From a virus, in IMG/VR virus record IMGVR_UViG_3300036860_000844, positions 1 to 43,576 of that record: a stretch of DNA of 43,576 nt; one strand, given 5' to 3'. Made by a program: the position numbers and the translations under genes. Shown piece by piece: positions 27,391-36,800 of the stretch (position 1 is its first letter; the number at the start of each line of letters is the position of its first letter). The notes beneath the pieces were generated by a model. It searched no databases. It saw only the letters and a list, made by a program, of their open reading frames with translations, and had not been told where the DNA came from.

Positions 27391-27864
27391 ATGGCTCTCA
27401 CTCCCGCAGTCTCCACGCAGTACGCGAACTACGCCGCCGTTCCGCCCGTCCTCAACGACGGCCGCGATCACGGCAAGCTCCGCATGGCGTACGCGAAGCT
27501 GACGTACACCGCCGGCGGAACCGGCACCGCGCAGATGATCCGTATGCCGGCCGGTCGCGTGCGGATCTTCCCGCACATCAGCCGCAACACCACGACGCAG
27601 AACGCCTCTGCGTCCTCGACGCTTTCGGTCGGTCTCGGTGCCTACACCAAGGCCGACGGCAGCGCCCAGTCCGCGTCGACCACGGCGCTCCTGAACGCTG
27701 CCGCGGTCGGTGCCGCGACCGTGGACGCCGCTCTGACGTCCACGGCAGGCCCCGTCGAACTGGAGAGCAAGCAGGGTGTCGACGTGACGATCACCTGGGG
27801 CACGGCGAACTCGCCCGCGTCCGGTGACCATCACCTCCTCATCGCCTACGTGCTCGCCGGCTAG
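27391..27864 (+). CDS. Virion protein after the capsid gene, possible decoration protein
   Basis: A 157-residue protein with AAAGGAAAG upstream of the ATG. It is Ala/Thr/Ser-rich and beta-type: AKLTYTAGGTGTAQMIRMPAGRVRIFPHISRN, GLGAYTKADGSAQSAS, VDVTITWGTANSP, HHLLIAYVLAG. This composition fits a surface or decoration (head fibre) protein. A gene of this size follows the capsid gene in several BPP-1-like phages, with uncertain role. Confidence 0.68.
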   Translation: MALTPAVSTQYANYAAVPPVLNDGRDHGKLRMAYAKLTYTAGGTGTAQMIRMPAGRVRIFPHISRNTTTQNASASSTLSVGLGAYTKADGSAQSASTTALLNAAAVGAATVDAALTSTAGPVELESKQGVDVTITWGTANSPASGDHHLLIAYVLAG

Positions 27865-28095
27865 ATGATTCGACGCTTCGTCTACGACGCAGCGTCTGAT
27901 CAGGTTGTCGAGGTGGGAGAGATTCGCTCTTCCACCTCGGCAGCAGATCGCTACGAAGAGGCGGCTGACCGTAAGCGTCGTCTGAGCGACGACGCGCGCG
28001 CCGGTCGACATCTTCGTGAGGCCTCAATCGAACGCGCGGACCGCCGCGAGTTCGCTCTCAAGAAGTACGGCACCGAATCCCGCTGGACCGAGTAG
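27865..28095 (+). CDS. Hypothetical charged protein, 76 residues
   Basis: ATG directly after the previous stop. The product is charged and helical from residue 25 on (ADRYEEAADRKRRLSDDARAGRHLREASIERADRREFALKKYG). Probably a minor structural or assembly protein; unrecognised. Confidence 0.65.
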   Translation: MIRRFVYDAASDQVVEVGEIRSSTSAADRYEEAADRKRRLSDDARAGRHLREASIERADRREFALKKYGTESRWTE

Positions 28096-28104
28096 GAGAC
28101 CCCC

Positions 28105-28716
28105 GTGGCAGCGAACAGCGACGTCGAGATCGTGAATATGGCGCTCGTCCTGCTCGGCTCTAGTCCGATCACCGCAATGGACGAGGGCACGAAGGCCGCG
28201 ACTCTCGCGTCGCAGATCTTCGACACCGAGCGCGACGCGACGCTGTACGACTTCGACTGGAACTTCGCGAGCAAGCGGCTCTCACTCGCGCGCGATGCCG
28301 CGGCACCCGCGTTCGGGTTCGCGTACTCGTTCCAGCTTCCGCCCGACTACATCCGCGTGCTGGAGGTCTCCCCGGACCGGATGGCCTACAAGATCGAGGG
28401 CCGCAAGCTCGTGTGCGATGCGACCTCGGTGTACATCCGCTACACGCGGCAGGTCACGAGCCCGAGCGAGTGGTCTCCCGCCTTCAAGGCCGCGTTCGCT
28501 GCGCGCCTCGCGTGGCGCATGGCGCTGCCTCTTACCGAGCTTTCGTCCGTTGCCGCGCAGAAGGGCAAGGAGTACGAAGCGCTCCTGGGCGGCGGCCGTA
28601 GCTCCGATTCGCAGGAGGGCGGCGCTGAGTCCGCGCTCGGCCCCGGTGCTGACGTTCTCATCGATACGCGGCACGTCTACGACGGCCTGAGCAACGGCCA
28701 GTGGTGGGTCGGCTAG
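28105..28716 (+). CDS. Tail tubular protein A, T7 gp11-like
   Basis: A 203-residue gatekeeper protein that joins portal and tail nozzle. It starts at GTG after GGAG. Family features: IVNMALVLLGSSPITAMDEGTKAA, LYDFDWNFASKRLSLA, YSFQLPPDYIRVLEV, YIRYTRQVTSPSEWSPAFKAAFAARLAWRMALPLT. The end ALGPGADVLIDTRHVYDGLSNG is often seen in gp11-like proteins. Its place directly before the gp12-like gene confirms it. Confidence 0.9.
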   Translation: MAANSDVEIVNMALVLLGSSPITAMDEGTKAATLASQIFDTERDATLYDFDWNFASKRLSLARDAAAPAFGFAYSFQLPPDYIRVLEVSPDRMAYKIEGRKLVCDATSVYIRYTRQVTSPSEWSPAFKAAFAARLAWRMALPLTELSSVAAQKGKEYEALLGGGRSSDSQEGGAESALGPGADVLIDTRHVYDGLSNGQWWVG

Positions 28717-28717
28717 A

Positions 28718-30958
28718 GTGGCGCGCGTACATCCGATCTTCTCCAGCTTCACCGCCGGAGAACTGAGCCCGCTTCTCTACGGCCGCGTCGACTTCGACAA
28801 GTACACGACGGGAGCGCGCCGTATCGAGAACCTGATCGTCAACCCGCACGGTCCGGTCTCGCGTCGGCCCGGCACTCGGTTCGTTGCCGAGGTCAAGGAC
28901 TCGACGAAGAACACGTACGTCATCCCGTTCGAGTTCTCGACGCAGCAGGCGTACATCATCGAGTTCGGCGATCAGTACATGAGGTTCTATAAGGACGGCG
29001 GCCGTATCGAGTCGCCGCCCGGCTCGCCGGTCGAAGCGAATCCCGCGCCGCCGTACGCCGCGGCGCAGATCCCGTACGTGAAGTTCATCCAGTCCGCGGA
29101 CACGGTCTACTTCTTCCACTCCGACGTCGCGCCGCAGAAGCTCATTCGGTTCTCACACACGTCGTGGTCGGTGAAGCCGGTTCGCTTCATGCCGCCGGCG
29201 ACGTACGAGGCCGGGCTCCAGCCCGCGACGACTCTGACGCTCGGCGCGGTGACAGGCCTCGGTGTGACGTTCACCGCCGGGTCGAGCGTGTTCATCGCGG
29301 GCGATGTCGGCCGGATGATCACGAGCGGCGACGGCCGCGCGATCATCACGGCGCAGGGCGGGACCACGGCGACCGTCGACATTGTCGATGACTTCGCGTC
29401 GGTCGGTCCGATCGCGAGCGGAAGCTGGACGATCGAGGGGTCTCCGAACGTCGAGATCACTCCGAGCGTCGATAAGCCGAAGCACGCCCGTACGACGCTC
29501 ACCGTGACCGGCGTCGTCGCCGCGTTCCGCTCCTCTGATGTCGGCCGGTACGTTCGTGTGAACAAGGGCGTCGTGAAGATCATCCGGTTCACGAGCGCGT
29601 CCTCGGTCGATGCCGAGGTCCTCGCCCCGCTCAAGGACAAGACCGCATCCCCGAGTGGTGCGTGGTCGCTCGAAGACTCGGCCTGGAGCGCCTCCCGCGG
29701 CTACCCGCGTGCGGGCTCCTTCCACGAGCAGCGGATGGTGGTGGCCGGCTCGAACTTTCAGCCGCAGTCGTTCTGGGCCTCGGCCTCCGCGGATCTGGAG
29801 AACTTCGGGCTCGGCCCCGACGACGACGACGCGTACGAGTTCAAGATCGCTGCGAACGACGTGAACACGATCCTCTGGATCGTCCCGACGCGCGTGCTCC
29901 TGATGGGTACCGCATCGAGCGAGTTCAAGGCCGTCGGCAGCAACGACAGCGCGATCACGCCGACGAACGTCAACGTCAACACTGAGACCGCCTGGGGCTC
30001 GTCGGATCGAGTACGCCCGGTCCGCATCGCGCACACCGGCATCTTCGTCTCGCGCTCGCGTCGCGAGGTCCGCGAGATCCTGTTCTCGGTCGACCGCGAC
30101 AGCTACGTCTCGAACAATCTCCTGCTGCTCGCCGAGCACCTCACGCGCACGTACGGCGTGACGGACCTCGCGTTCCAGCGGAACCCGGCCCCGACGGTCT
30201 GGGCGATCCGAGAGGACGGCGTCCTGCTCTCGTGCGCATATCAGCGCGAGCACAACATCGTCGCCTGGGCGCGGCACTTCACGGGCTCCGATCAGCCGCA
30301 GGACGGAAGCTCGCCGGTGAAGGGCAAGTTCGAGTCGGTCGCGGTGATCCCGCACTGGAGCGCGAACCGCGACGTCCCGTTCTTCGTCGTGAGGCGCGTG
30401 CTCGCCGGCGGCACGAAGCGCTACATCGAGCACTTCGACGAAGCGAACGGCTATTACGGGAAGCTCTACGTCGACTGCGGCCTGAGCGCGGTCTTCGGTA
30501 GCCCGGTCAGTGGCGTGAGCGGCCTGGGCCATCTCGAAGGCGAGACGGTGCAGATCGTCGGCGACGGCGCGGTCTACCCGCCGAAGGTTGTGACCGGCGG
30601 CGCGGTCGCGCTCGACGGCAATACCGCGCTGGCCGTCGAGGTAGGCCTGCCGTACTACTCGACGCTGGAGACGATGAACCCCGAGGTCCCGCTGCAGGGT
30701 ACCTCGCAGGGCCGGCAGAAGCACTGGTCCGAGATCTTCGTGCGGCTCGACTCCTCGCTCGGTTGCTTCGTGAACGACGAGGAGCTTCCGTTCCGCGCAT
30801 CGGGCGATGACATGGACGCGCCGCCCCCGATCTTCACCGGCGATCACAAGATCTCGAACCTTGGTCGCGAGGGCATGGCCTCGATCAAGGTGCAGCAGCT
30901 ACAGCCGCTCCCGCTGACCGTGATCGCGGTGTTCGGCACGATCGGCATCGGCGACTGA
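28718..30958 (+). CDS. Tail tubular protein B, T7 gp12-like nozzle
   Basis: A 746-residue tail-nozzle protein, starting at GTG two bases after the previous stop. The N-terminus, IFSSFTAGELSPLLYGRVDFDKYTTGARRIENLIVNPHGPVSRRPGTRFVAE, is a strong family signature, followed by FEFSTQQAYIIEFGDQYMRFYKDGG. The rest is beta-rich, fitting the propeller and nozzle of gp12, with SPVKGKFESVAVIP and late conserved segments. It would form a hexameric tube with the gp11-like protein. Confidence 0.92.
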   Translation: MARVHPIFSSFTAGELSPLLYGRVDFDKYTTGARRIENLIVNPHGPVSRRPGTRFVAEVKDSTKNTYVIPFEFSTQQAYIIEFGDQYMRFYKDGGRIESPPGSPVEANPAPPYAAAQIPYVKFIQSADTVYFFHSDVAPQKLIRFSHTSWSVKPVRFMPPATYEAGLQPATTLTLGAVTGLGVTFTAGSSVFIAGDVGRMITSGDGRAIITAQGGTTATVDIVDDFASVGPIASGSWTIEGSPNVEITPSVDKPKHARTTLTVTGVVAAFRSSDVGRYVRVNKGVVKIIRFTSASSVDAEVLAPLKDKTASPSGAWSLEDSAWSASRGYPRAGSFHEQRMVVAGSNFQPQSFWASASADLENFGLGPDDDDAYEFKIAANDVNTILWIVPTRVLLMGTASSEFKAVGSNDSAITPTNVNVNTETAWGSSDRVRPVRIAHTGIFVSRSRREVREILFSVDRDSYVSNNLLLLAEHLTRTYGVTDLAFQRNPAPTVWAIREDGVLLSCAYQREHNIVAWARHFTGSDQPQDGSSPVKGKFESVAVIPHWSANRDVPFFVVRRVLAGGTKRYIEHFDEANGYYGKLYVDCGLSAVFGSPVSGVSGLGHLEGETVQIVGDGAVYPPKVVTGGAVALDGNTALAVEVGLPYYSTLETMNPEVPLQGTSQGRQKHWSEIFVRLDSSLGCFVNDEELPFRASGDDMDAPPPIFTGDHKISNLGREGMASIKVQQLQPLPLTVIAVFGTIGIGD

Positions 30959-31368
30959 TGATCGTCGTCCCGGTGCCGTCGGATCTCCCGGTCGTTCGTG
31001 ATCTCCACGCGATCCATCATCCCGGCTACCCGCACCCCGAGGGCAAGACGCTCGGGGCGTACATCAACGGCCGATTCGTTGGATACGCGATCTACAAGAT
31101 CGAGGGTCCGCATCTGATCCTCGTGGATACCGGCGTCGAGCCGTGGGCGATGGGACACGGCGTCGGCACTGCGCTCATGCAGGCCCGGATCGAGATCGCC
31201 GGAGAGTGCGGGTGCGAGATGGTGGTTGGCACAACGCAACCTCGTAACGCTCCGATGCTCCAGATCCTCCGTCGGTTCGGGTTCAGTGAGTGCGGCGTGG
31301 TTCCTCGCGCGTACGCGGACGGTAGCGACGCGCTCATCTTCGCTCTTTACCTCAAGGCGACGAAATGA
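30958..31368 (+). CDS. GNAT acetyltransferase in the tail module
   Basis: A 136-residue N-acetyltransferase of the GNAT fold. Motif A is in LVDTGVEPWAMGHGVGTALMQARIEIAGECGCEMVVG (acetyl-CoA loop near MGHGVGTAL; GxGxG/A-like), motif B in TTQPRNAPMLQILRRFGFSECG with the Asn and the final-helix turn. It is coupled to the nozzle gene (TGATG) and to the next gene (ATGA). Acetyltransferases in the same tail position occur in other podoviruses; a target in the virion or cell wall is unproven. Confidence 0.85.
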   Translation: MIVVPVPSDLPVVRDLHAIHHPGYPHPEGKTLGAYINGRFVGYAIYKIEGPHLILVDTGVEPWAMGHGVGTALMQARIEIAGECGCEMVVGTTQPRNAPMLQILRRFGFSECGVVPRAYADGSDALIFALYLKATK

Positions 31369-32048
31369 TCGAACGCTTCTTCAGGTTCCTCGACTGGCTA
31401 CAGCAGAAGTTCACGGCTCCCTGCCTGCTCTGTCACCGCGACTATCCGGTGTGGGCGGGCTGCGAGCACGGCTACACGATCGCCGGAATCATCGCGGTCG
31501 TGGTCGCGGCAGCGGCGGCCGGTGCGAGCGCGTACATGGCGTCGGAGGCTCAGGCCGATGCGGCGCGCGAGCAGAAGAAGATGGCGCGGCGTCAGGCCGA
31601 GGTCGCGGACTGGCAGAAGAAGGCCGAGGAGCAGCAGGCCGAGGCCGCTCGGAAGCAGGCCCGTCTCCGCGCATCGCGCATCCTGAACTCGCAGGCCTCC
31701 AAGGCGGGCGCCGCCGGCGTCGTCGCGAGCGAGGGCTCGCTCCTTACGAACCAGATGGAGGCCGCGTCGCTCGCGCAGTACGACGAGGACCTCGCAGCCT
31801 ACTCGCACCGCCTCAACGCGGCCGGCGCGGAGATCACCGCCGACACGCATCGCTATGAGTCGCGGATCTTCGGTGCGCGCGCGGCGAACATCAAAGCGAA
31901 CCAGTGGCTGAACGTCGGGATCTCCGCAGCCGGTGCCGGCGCAAGCGCGTACACGTCGTCGGGAATGGGCCGCAGCGGTGGCGGCGGCACGGTCGCGACG
32001 CAGACTCAGCAGACGGGCACGCAAGACACCTACGGGAACCTCGCCTAA
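31365..32048 (+). CDS. Internal virion protein, T7 gp14-like position
   Basis: A 227-residue protein. Its N-terminus holds a CLLCHRDYPVWAGC cluster and a hydrophobic segment AGIIAVVVAAAAAGASAYM (about 45-63), then a long helix (EQKKMARRQAEVADWQKKAEEQQAEAARKQ), then RILNSQASKAGAAGVVASEGSLL with a glycine-rich end. The last part matches phage internal virion proteins of the gp14 class, which form the outer-membrane channel on ejection. The cysteine-bearing extension is not usual for the family. The order before two more internal virion genes supports this. Confidence 0.75.
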   Translation: MIERFFRFLDWLQQKFTAPCLLCHRDYPVWAGCEHGYTIAGIIAVVVAAAAAGASAYMASEAQADAAREQKKMARRQAEVADWQKKAEEQQAEAARKQARLRASRILNSQASKAGAAGVVASEGSLLTNQMEAASLAQYDEDLAAYSHRLNAAGAEITADTHRYESRIFGARAANIKANQWLNVGISAAGAGASAYTSSGMGRSGGGGTVATQTQQTGTQDTYGNLA

Positions 32049-33775
32049 TGCCGATCCGATTCGATCGCTACGAGGTCCCCCGCGGCGGGCTCCCCGGCGC
32101 TCCTCACGCGCAGGGCGGGTACTCGACTCCTGGCCCCGACATGTCGACGGCCGATGCGCTCGCGACAGTCTCGAAGGCCGCATCGCACGTCGGCAAGGAG
32201 TTCATGGAGGCGCAGGCCCGCAAGGACGCGCTCGCGGAGAAGGTCGCGGTCGGCGAGCGGTTCCTCGCTGCCTCCGAGGAGATGGACCGCAAGCTCATCG
32301 AACTGGAGCAGGACCCCGAGCGCCGCGCGAAGGCAGCGGAGCAGTGGGGCCAGTTCATCGACTCGCGCATGGGCGCGTGGTCGACCGGGCTCACCGCCGA
32401 TGGCACGGCCGCGCTCCAGCAGCGCCTGATCGAGAAGCGCGCGTCCGGCGGCCACCACGCTCGGATGATCGAGGTGAAGGATCTGCAGGACCGCTCGAAC
32501 GCGACGCTCGTCGGGTACGGCGGCCGGTTCCTCGAAGCGTTCTCGCGTGACGCCGGCGACGTGCCGCACTACGTGACGGGACCCGACGGCGTCGAGCGCG
32601 AGGTCGAGATCCCCGAGCTTCGAGATCTCCGCGACGCCTACGGCCACGCGGTCGAGTCGGGCGCGAAGACGAAGGCCGAGGCCGAGTCCGAGATCAAGGG
32701 CCTCATCGAGAAGGGCGCGCACCAGAAGGCGATCCGCATGGTGATCAGCGAGGACCCCGAGCAGGTCGCTCGCGTACGCGCGCTCGTGACGAACGAGGAA
32801 CTCAAGCCGAAGTCGACGTTCCTGAAGGACGTGAAGCCGGAGTCCCGCAACTCGATCCTGAAGGCCGCGAAGGAGCAGCTTGAGCACCTCCGCACGAAGG
32901 CGAACGAGGAAGAGGACCGCGCTCGTCGGCTCGGCAAGGAGCGCGAGGCCGAGTGGGAGAAGCGGCAGAAGGAAGAGGACAACGGTGCGACGACCGCGCT
33001 GGTCCTCGACATCCTGGGCGGCAAGGCCGGGTTCGCAGAACTCAACAAGTCGCTGCCGTACAACCAGACGCTGCGCCAGGACCCCGCGAAGGTCGAGCAC
33101 GTCTACGGCCTCATCGAGAACCGCGGCAAGGCCGGCGGCACGACGAACTGGACGCTCTACAACCAGATCTGGACGCGCATCCACGAGACGCGCGGTGCGA
33201 TGGACGCGACGTCCGCGGTGCTGCCGTACGTCGGCAAACAGAACGGCATCGCGCGCGAGGACGCCGAGAAGCTGATCACGGCCGGCAAGCTCGCGGGCGA
33301 GAACAGTGTGTTCAAGGACGACTTCTTCCAAGCCGGTCAGAAGGACATCGACCGCAACCTGCAGCCGCCTGTCGGCATTATCGACGAGGCGAAGCAGCGC
33401 CGATACGCCGAGGCCTCGCGCGAGTTCTTCGATCGCTCGTCGAAGCTCGTGCGCGCCGGCAAGCGTGAAGAGATCCCCGGCCTCGCGCGCGAGATCTCCG
33501 ATCGCTACGTGAAGCAGGCCGATCGCATCACCGTGTTCGCTCCGAAGTACGTGCCGCGCTACCCGGACAAGGAGTCGACGGTCCAGACCTACGTCCAGCA
33601 GTACGGGCCAAGCTGGTCCTGGGCCCCCTCGGTGCGGCAGGAGTTCGATCGGCAGATCTGGCTGCACGAGCAGATCGAGATCGAGCGCAGGCAGAAGGAT
33701 CAGGAGAACACCGGCGGTAAGCCGGGCCCGAAGCCGAAGTCTCAGTCGAAGCTCCCCAGCCCCTACTCGCAGTAG
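32048..33775 (+). CDS. Internal virion protein, T7 gp15-like position
   Basis: A 575-residue helical protein whose ATG overlaps the previous stop (TAATG). Long charged helices predominate (MEAQARKDALAEKVAVGERFLAASEEMDRKLIELEQ, EQLEHLRTKANEEEDRARRLGKEREAEWEKRQKEE), and the last 30 residues are Gly/Pro/Lys-rich. No enzymatic motif is seen. Size and order (gp14-, gp15-, gp16-like) fit an ejection protein forming the periplasmic tunnel. Confidence 0.75.
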   Translation: MPIRFDRYEVPRGGLPGAPHAQGGYSTPGPDMSTADALATVSKAASHVGKEFMEAQARKDALAEKVAVGERFLAASEEMDRKLIELEQDPERRAKAAEQWGQFIDSRMGAWSTGLTADGTAALQQRLIEKRASGGHHARMIEVKDLQDRSNATLVGYGGRFLEAFSRDAGDVPHYVTGPDGVEREVEIPELRDLRDAYGHAVESGAKTKAEAESEIKGLIEKGAHQKAIRMVISEDPEQVARVRALVTNEELKPKSTFLKDVKPESRNSILKAAKEQLEHLRTKANEEEDRARRLGKEREAEWEKRQKEEDNGATTALVLDILGGKAGFAELNKSLPYNQTLRQDPAKVEHVYGLIENRGKAGGTTNWTLYNQIWTRIHETRGAMDATSAVLPYVGKQNGIAREDAEKLITAGKLAGENSVFKDDFFQAGQKDIDRNLQPPVGIIDEAKQRRYAEASREFFDRSSKLVRAGKREEIPGLAREISDRYVKQADRITVFAPKYVPRYPDKESTVQTYVQQYGPSWSWAPSVRQEFDRQIWLHEQIEIERRQKDQENTGGKPGPKPKSQSKLPSPYSQ

Positions 33776-33802
33776 CTCGCTCTCCACCCCACAGGAGACC
33801 CC

Positions 33803-36800
33803 GTGGCCGAAGACCTGAAGCCGTTCTACGTCCGTTCGCTGGAGGACCGTCAGCGCGCCGTCGAAACCTCGGCGGGCGATGCGGCGCTCGCGCAGTTCGA
33901 GCCGATGACGTCGCCTCAGGCGAAGCCGACGGATGGGTCCGTGCAGATCAACGCGGACCCGAGCGCTCCGCAGGACCTCTCGAAGGTCCCCGGCTACAAG
34001 CCGACGTGGATGCCGCCGGCGAAGCGGCTGCAGACGCCCTCGCCTGACGAAGCACGCCGCATGATGGGCCGCCCCACGCGCACGTACGTGCCGGGTGAGG
34101 ATCTGCCCGCCGAGGACCAGCCGCAGACGCTGCAGGAACAGATCGACGCAACGATGCGGAGTCTGAACACCGAGCAGGGGATGGACCCGGAGACGGGTCT
34201 GCACCCGAAGCTCAAGACGCTGATCGAGTATGTCGCCAACACGAAGGACGTCGCGGATCTCCAGAAGCGACTGAACAGCCCCGAGGGCGTGAGCCTGATC
34301 GAGGGCCTCGGTCTCAGCACGCCGTTCATGAACGCGGTGATGCACGCGGCCCACGAGGTCCTCACGGCCGGCGGCGTACCCGAGCCCTACTCCTCGGTCG
34401 GCGAGTACGTCTCCGCGCTTCTCGTCCCCTCGCGCATGGCGATCCAGGCCGGCGGTGCGGTCGCGCTCGATCGCGTCGGTACCGGGGAGCCCGGCGCTGC
34501 CGGCAAGGTCGTGAAGCAGATCGGGGCCACGGCCCTCGACAAGGTCCGGCAGATCCGTGACGGCGGGCTCTCGAAGACTCTCGCCGGCGAACTCGCGACG
34601 AACCAGGGGTTCTCGTGGAGCGTAGCCGGACGTCGTGCCGTGAAGTTCCCCGAGGCGACTCGCGGCGTCTCGATCGCGCCGGAACTGGAGCAGGCGATCA
34701 AGGGCGTCGCGTCGCCGGAGCAGATCAGCGCGTACCTCAAGAAGAACGAGAAGGTCCTCAAGGACCCGCGTGCCGCGTTCGGTGGCTGGTACGACAAGGG
34801 CTCGAACACGACCTACCTCGACATCTCGGTCGCGGCGAAGAGCCACGAGGCGAACGCGGTCGGTGCGTCGACCGGGCAGCGCGCGATCTTCGACCCGGTC
34901 ACGAAGGACAGCATCCCCGTCGACTACGGTGCGAAGGGGCCGCACCCATACCACGCGTCGTCCGAGCCGCTGAAGCCGCAGGACATCGAGATCGCGCGAG
35001 CGTACGACGCCGCCGCCTCGAACCCGGATCTGAAGCCGCACTGGGACTCGCTCGCGAGTGAGACCGATCGCCTGTTCGAGGAGATCTCGAAGACAGGTCC
35101 GCGCATGGAACTCGTGGACGGTCAGCCGTACACGAGCGCCGAGCAGATGGCGAAAGAGGTCCGCGAGACCGGTGTGATGAAGGTCTCGAAGGACAATAGC
35201 GAGCACCCGTTCTGGACGCCCGAACAGAACGCGCGCTTCCGTTACGTCCACGACATGCTCGGTCACGTCGAGCCCGGTCACGACTTCTCGCTCGAAGGCG
35301 AGTACCGCGCGTGGCTCGCGCACGAGACGAAGCTCGCCGACGAGACCGCGAAGACCGCGCTCAAGACGGAGGTCTACGGACAGGCCGCGTCCGCGGTCGC
35401 GAACAGCGGGCGCTTCGCCGAGCAGAAGGCCGTCGACCTGGGCAAGGGCCTCGCACCGATCGAGGAGCGGCTTTCGAAGGGCCTAGACCTCGTCAACCCG
35501 CCGAGCATGGAGCAGCGGTTCGCCGACGCGCAGGCCGCGTTCGCGCAGGGCGCACAGCGCTCCGAGGCAGGGCTCCAGCAGATGGAGGGGCTCCTGCAGG
35601 ACTCGAAGGGCTGGGTCGACGGTGTGAAGACCGTCGTCTCCGAGGCCGGCGCGGAGTTCGTCAGCGCGGTTGAGAAGGACGGGCAGCGGATCGTGTCGTA
35701 TCGCGATCCGGTCACGGGCAAGACCGGCGAGATCTCCGTCGACAAGCTCTCGAAGCACAACCTCCAGGCCGAACTCGGCAACGCGCGAGCGGTCGAGGCG
35801 AACGGTGGTCTGCTCCCCGATCAGGTCCGCGCGAAGCTCGCCGAACTCGAAGCTGGCGGTCTGAAGAACACGGACGAGTACCGCGCGCTGCTCGACGAGC
35901 TAGGCCCCGAGGGCACGGCTTTCAAGCGCGAGGCGAGCCTCTCGCCCGAGGCGGCGCAGGCGAAGCACAACGCCGCGGTCGAGGCCGGCGGCGCGCAGCC
36001 GATCGGGATCACCGCGGACCCCGACGGCAACCCGATGGTCTGGTTCAACGATCCGATCACGGGCTCGACGCACCTCCTGTTCGGGAACGAGGTCTCGCCG
36101 GAGCGCGTGAAGCAGGTCCTCGAAGAGAGCCGCAAGGCCTGGGGCAAGGGCGCGCTCGGTATGGCGGCCGGAGCCGCCGTCGGGGATGACGACGATCCGT
36201 ACAGCGGCACGGTCCTCGGCGCTGCGCTCGGGATCGGTGTCGGGAACCTGAAGCTCCTGCGCGATCCGGCGCTCGCCGAGAAGCTCGCCGGCAAGCTCCG
36301 CGTGGGCGGCCGGCTGGAGAACGCGCTCGTCGCGCGTGGTGTGGGGAAACTCCTGATGCACGGCGCGGACGATCTGAAGTTCGCGCAGGAGATGTACAAG
36401 GAGTTCGGCTCCGCGATCATCCCGCACCTCGACTCTCTGCTCGCGCGCTCGAAGAAGGCGCTCGCGGAGAAGATCGACACGCTCGACTTCCTCACGCCGT
36501 ACGAGGAGGTCTCGAAGTACTGGAACGCGGTCTCCGACACGGCGCCTGACTGGTACGGCACGCCTGCGCTCCTGCGGCAGATCGTCGGTCCCGACACCGA
36601 ACTCATGGCCTCGCTGCTCGCGGCGACGTCCCCGCAGCAGGCCGTGCGTCCGAACGTCGATGCCGCGCTCGCGGTCTACAAGATCCTGAAGACCGAGCCG
36701 ACGTTCCTCTGGAAGAAGCTCATCGGTCCCGAGAACGAGAAGCTCATGGCGAAGTTCGGGATCTCGGGCGAGAACATCCTGCCGAACGTCTGGCGGGCGA

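Noticed and set aside
32045-35323. Very long minus-strand open frame opposite the internal virion genes
   Set aside because: It is a shadow of GC-rich codons on the opposite strand, has Arg/Leu/Val-rich nonsense composition and no ribosome site; the plus-strand genes are well supported.
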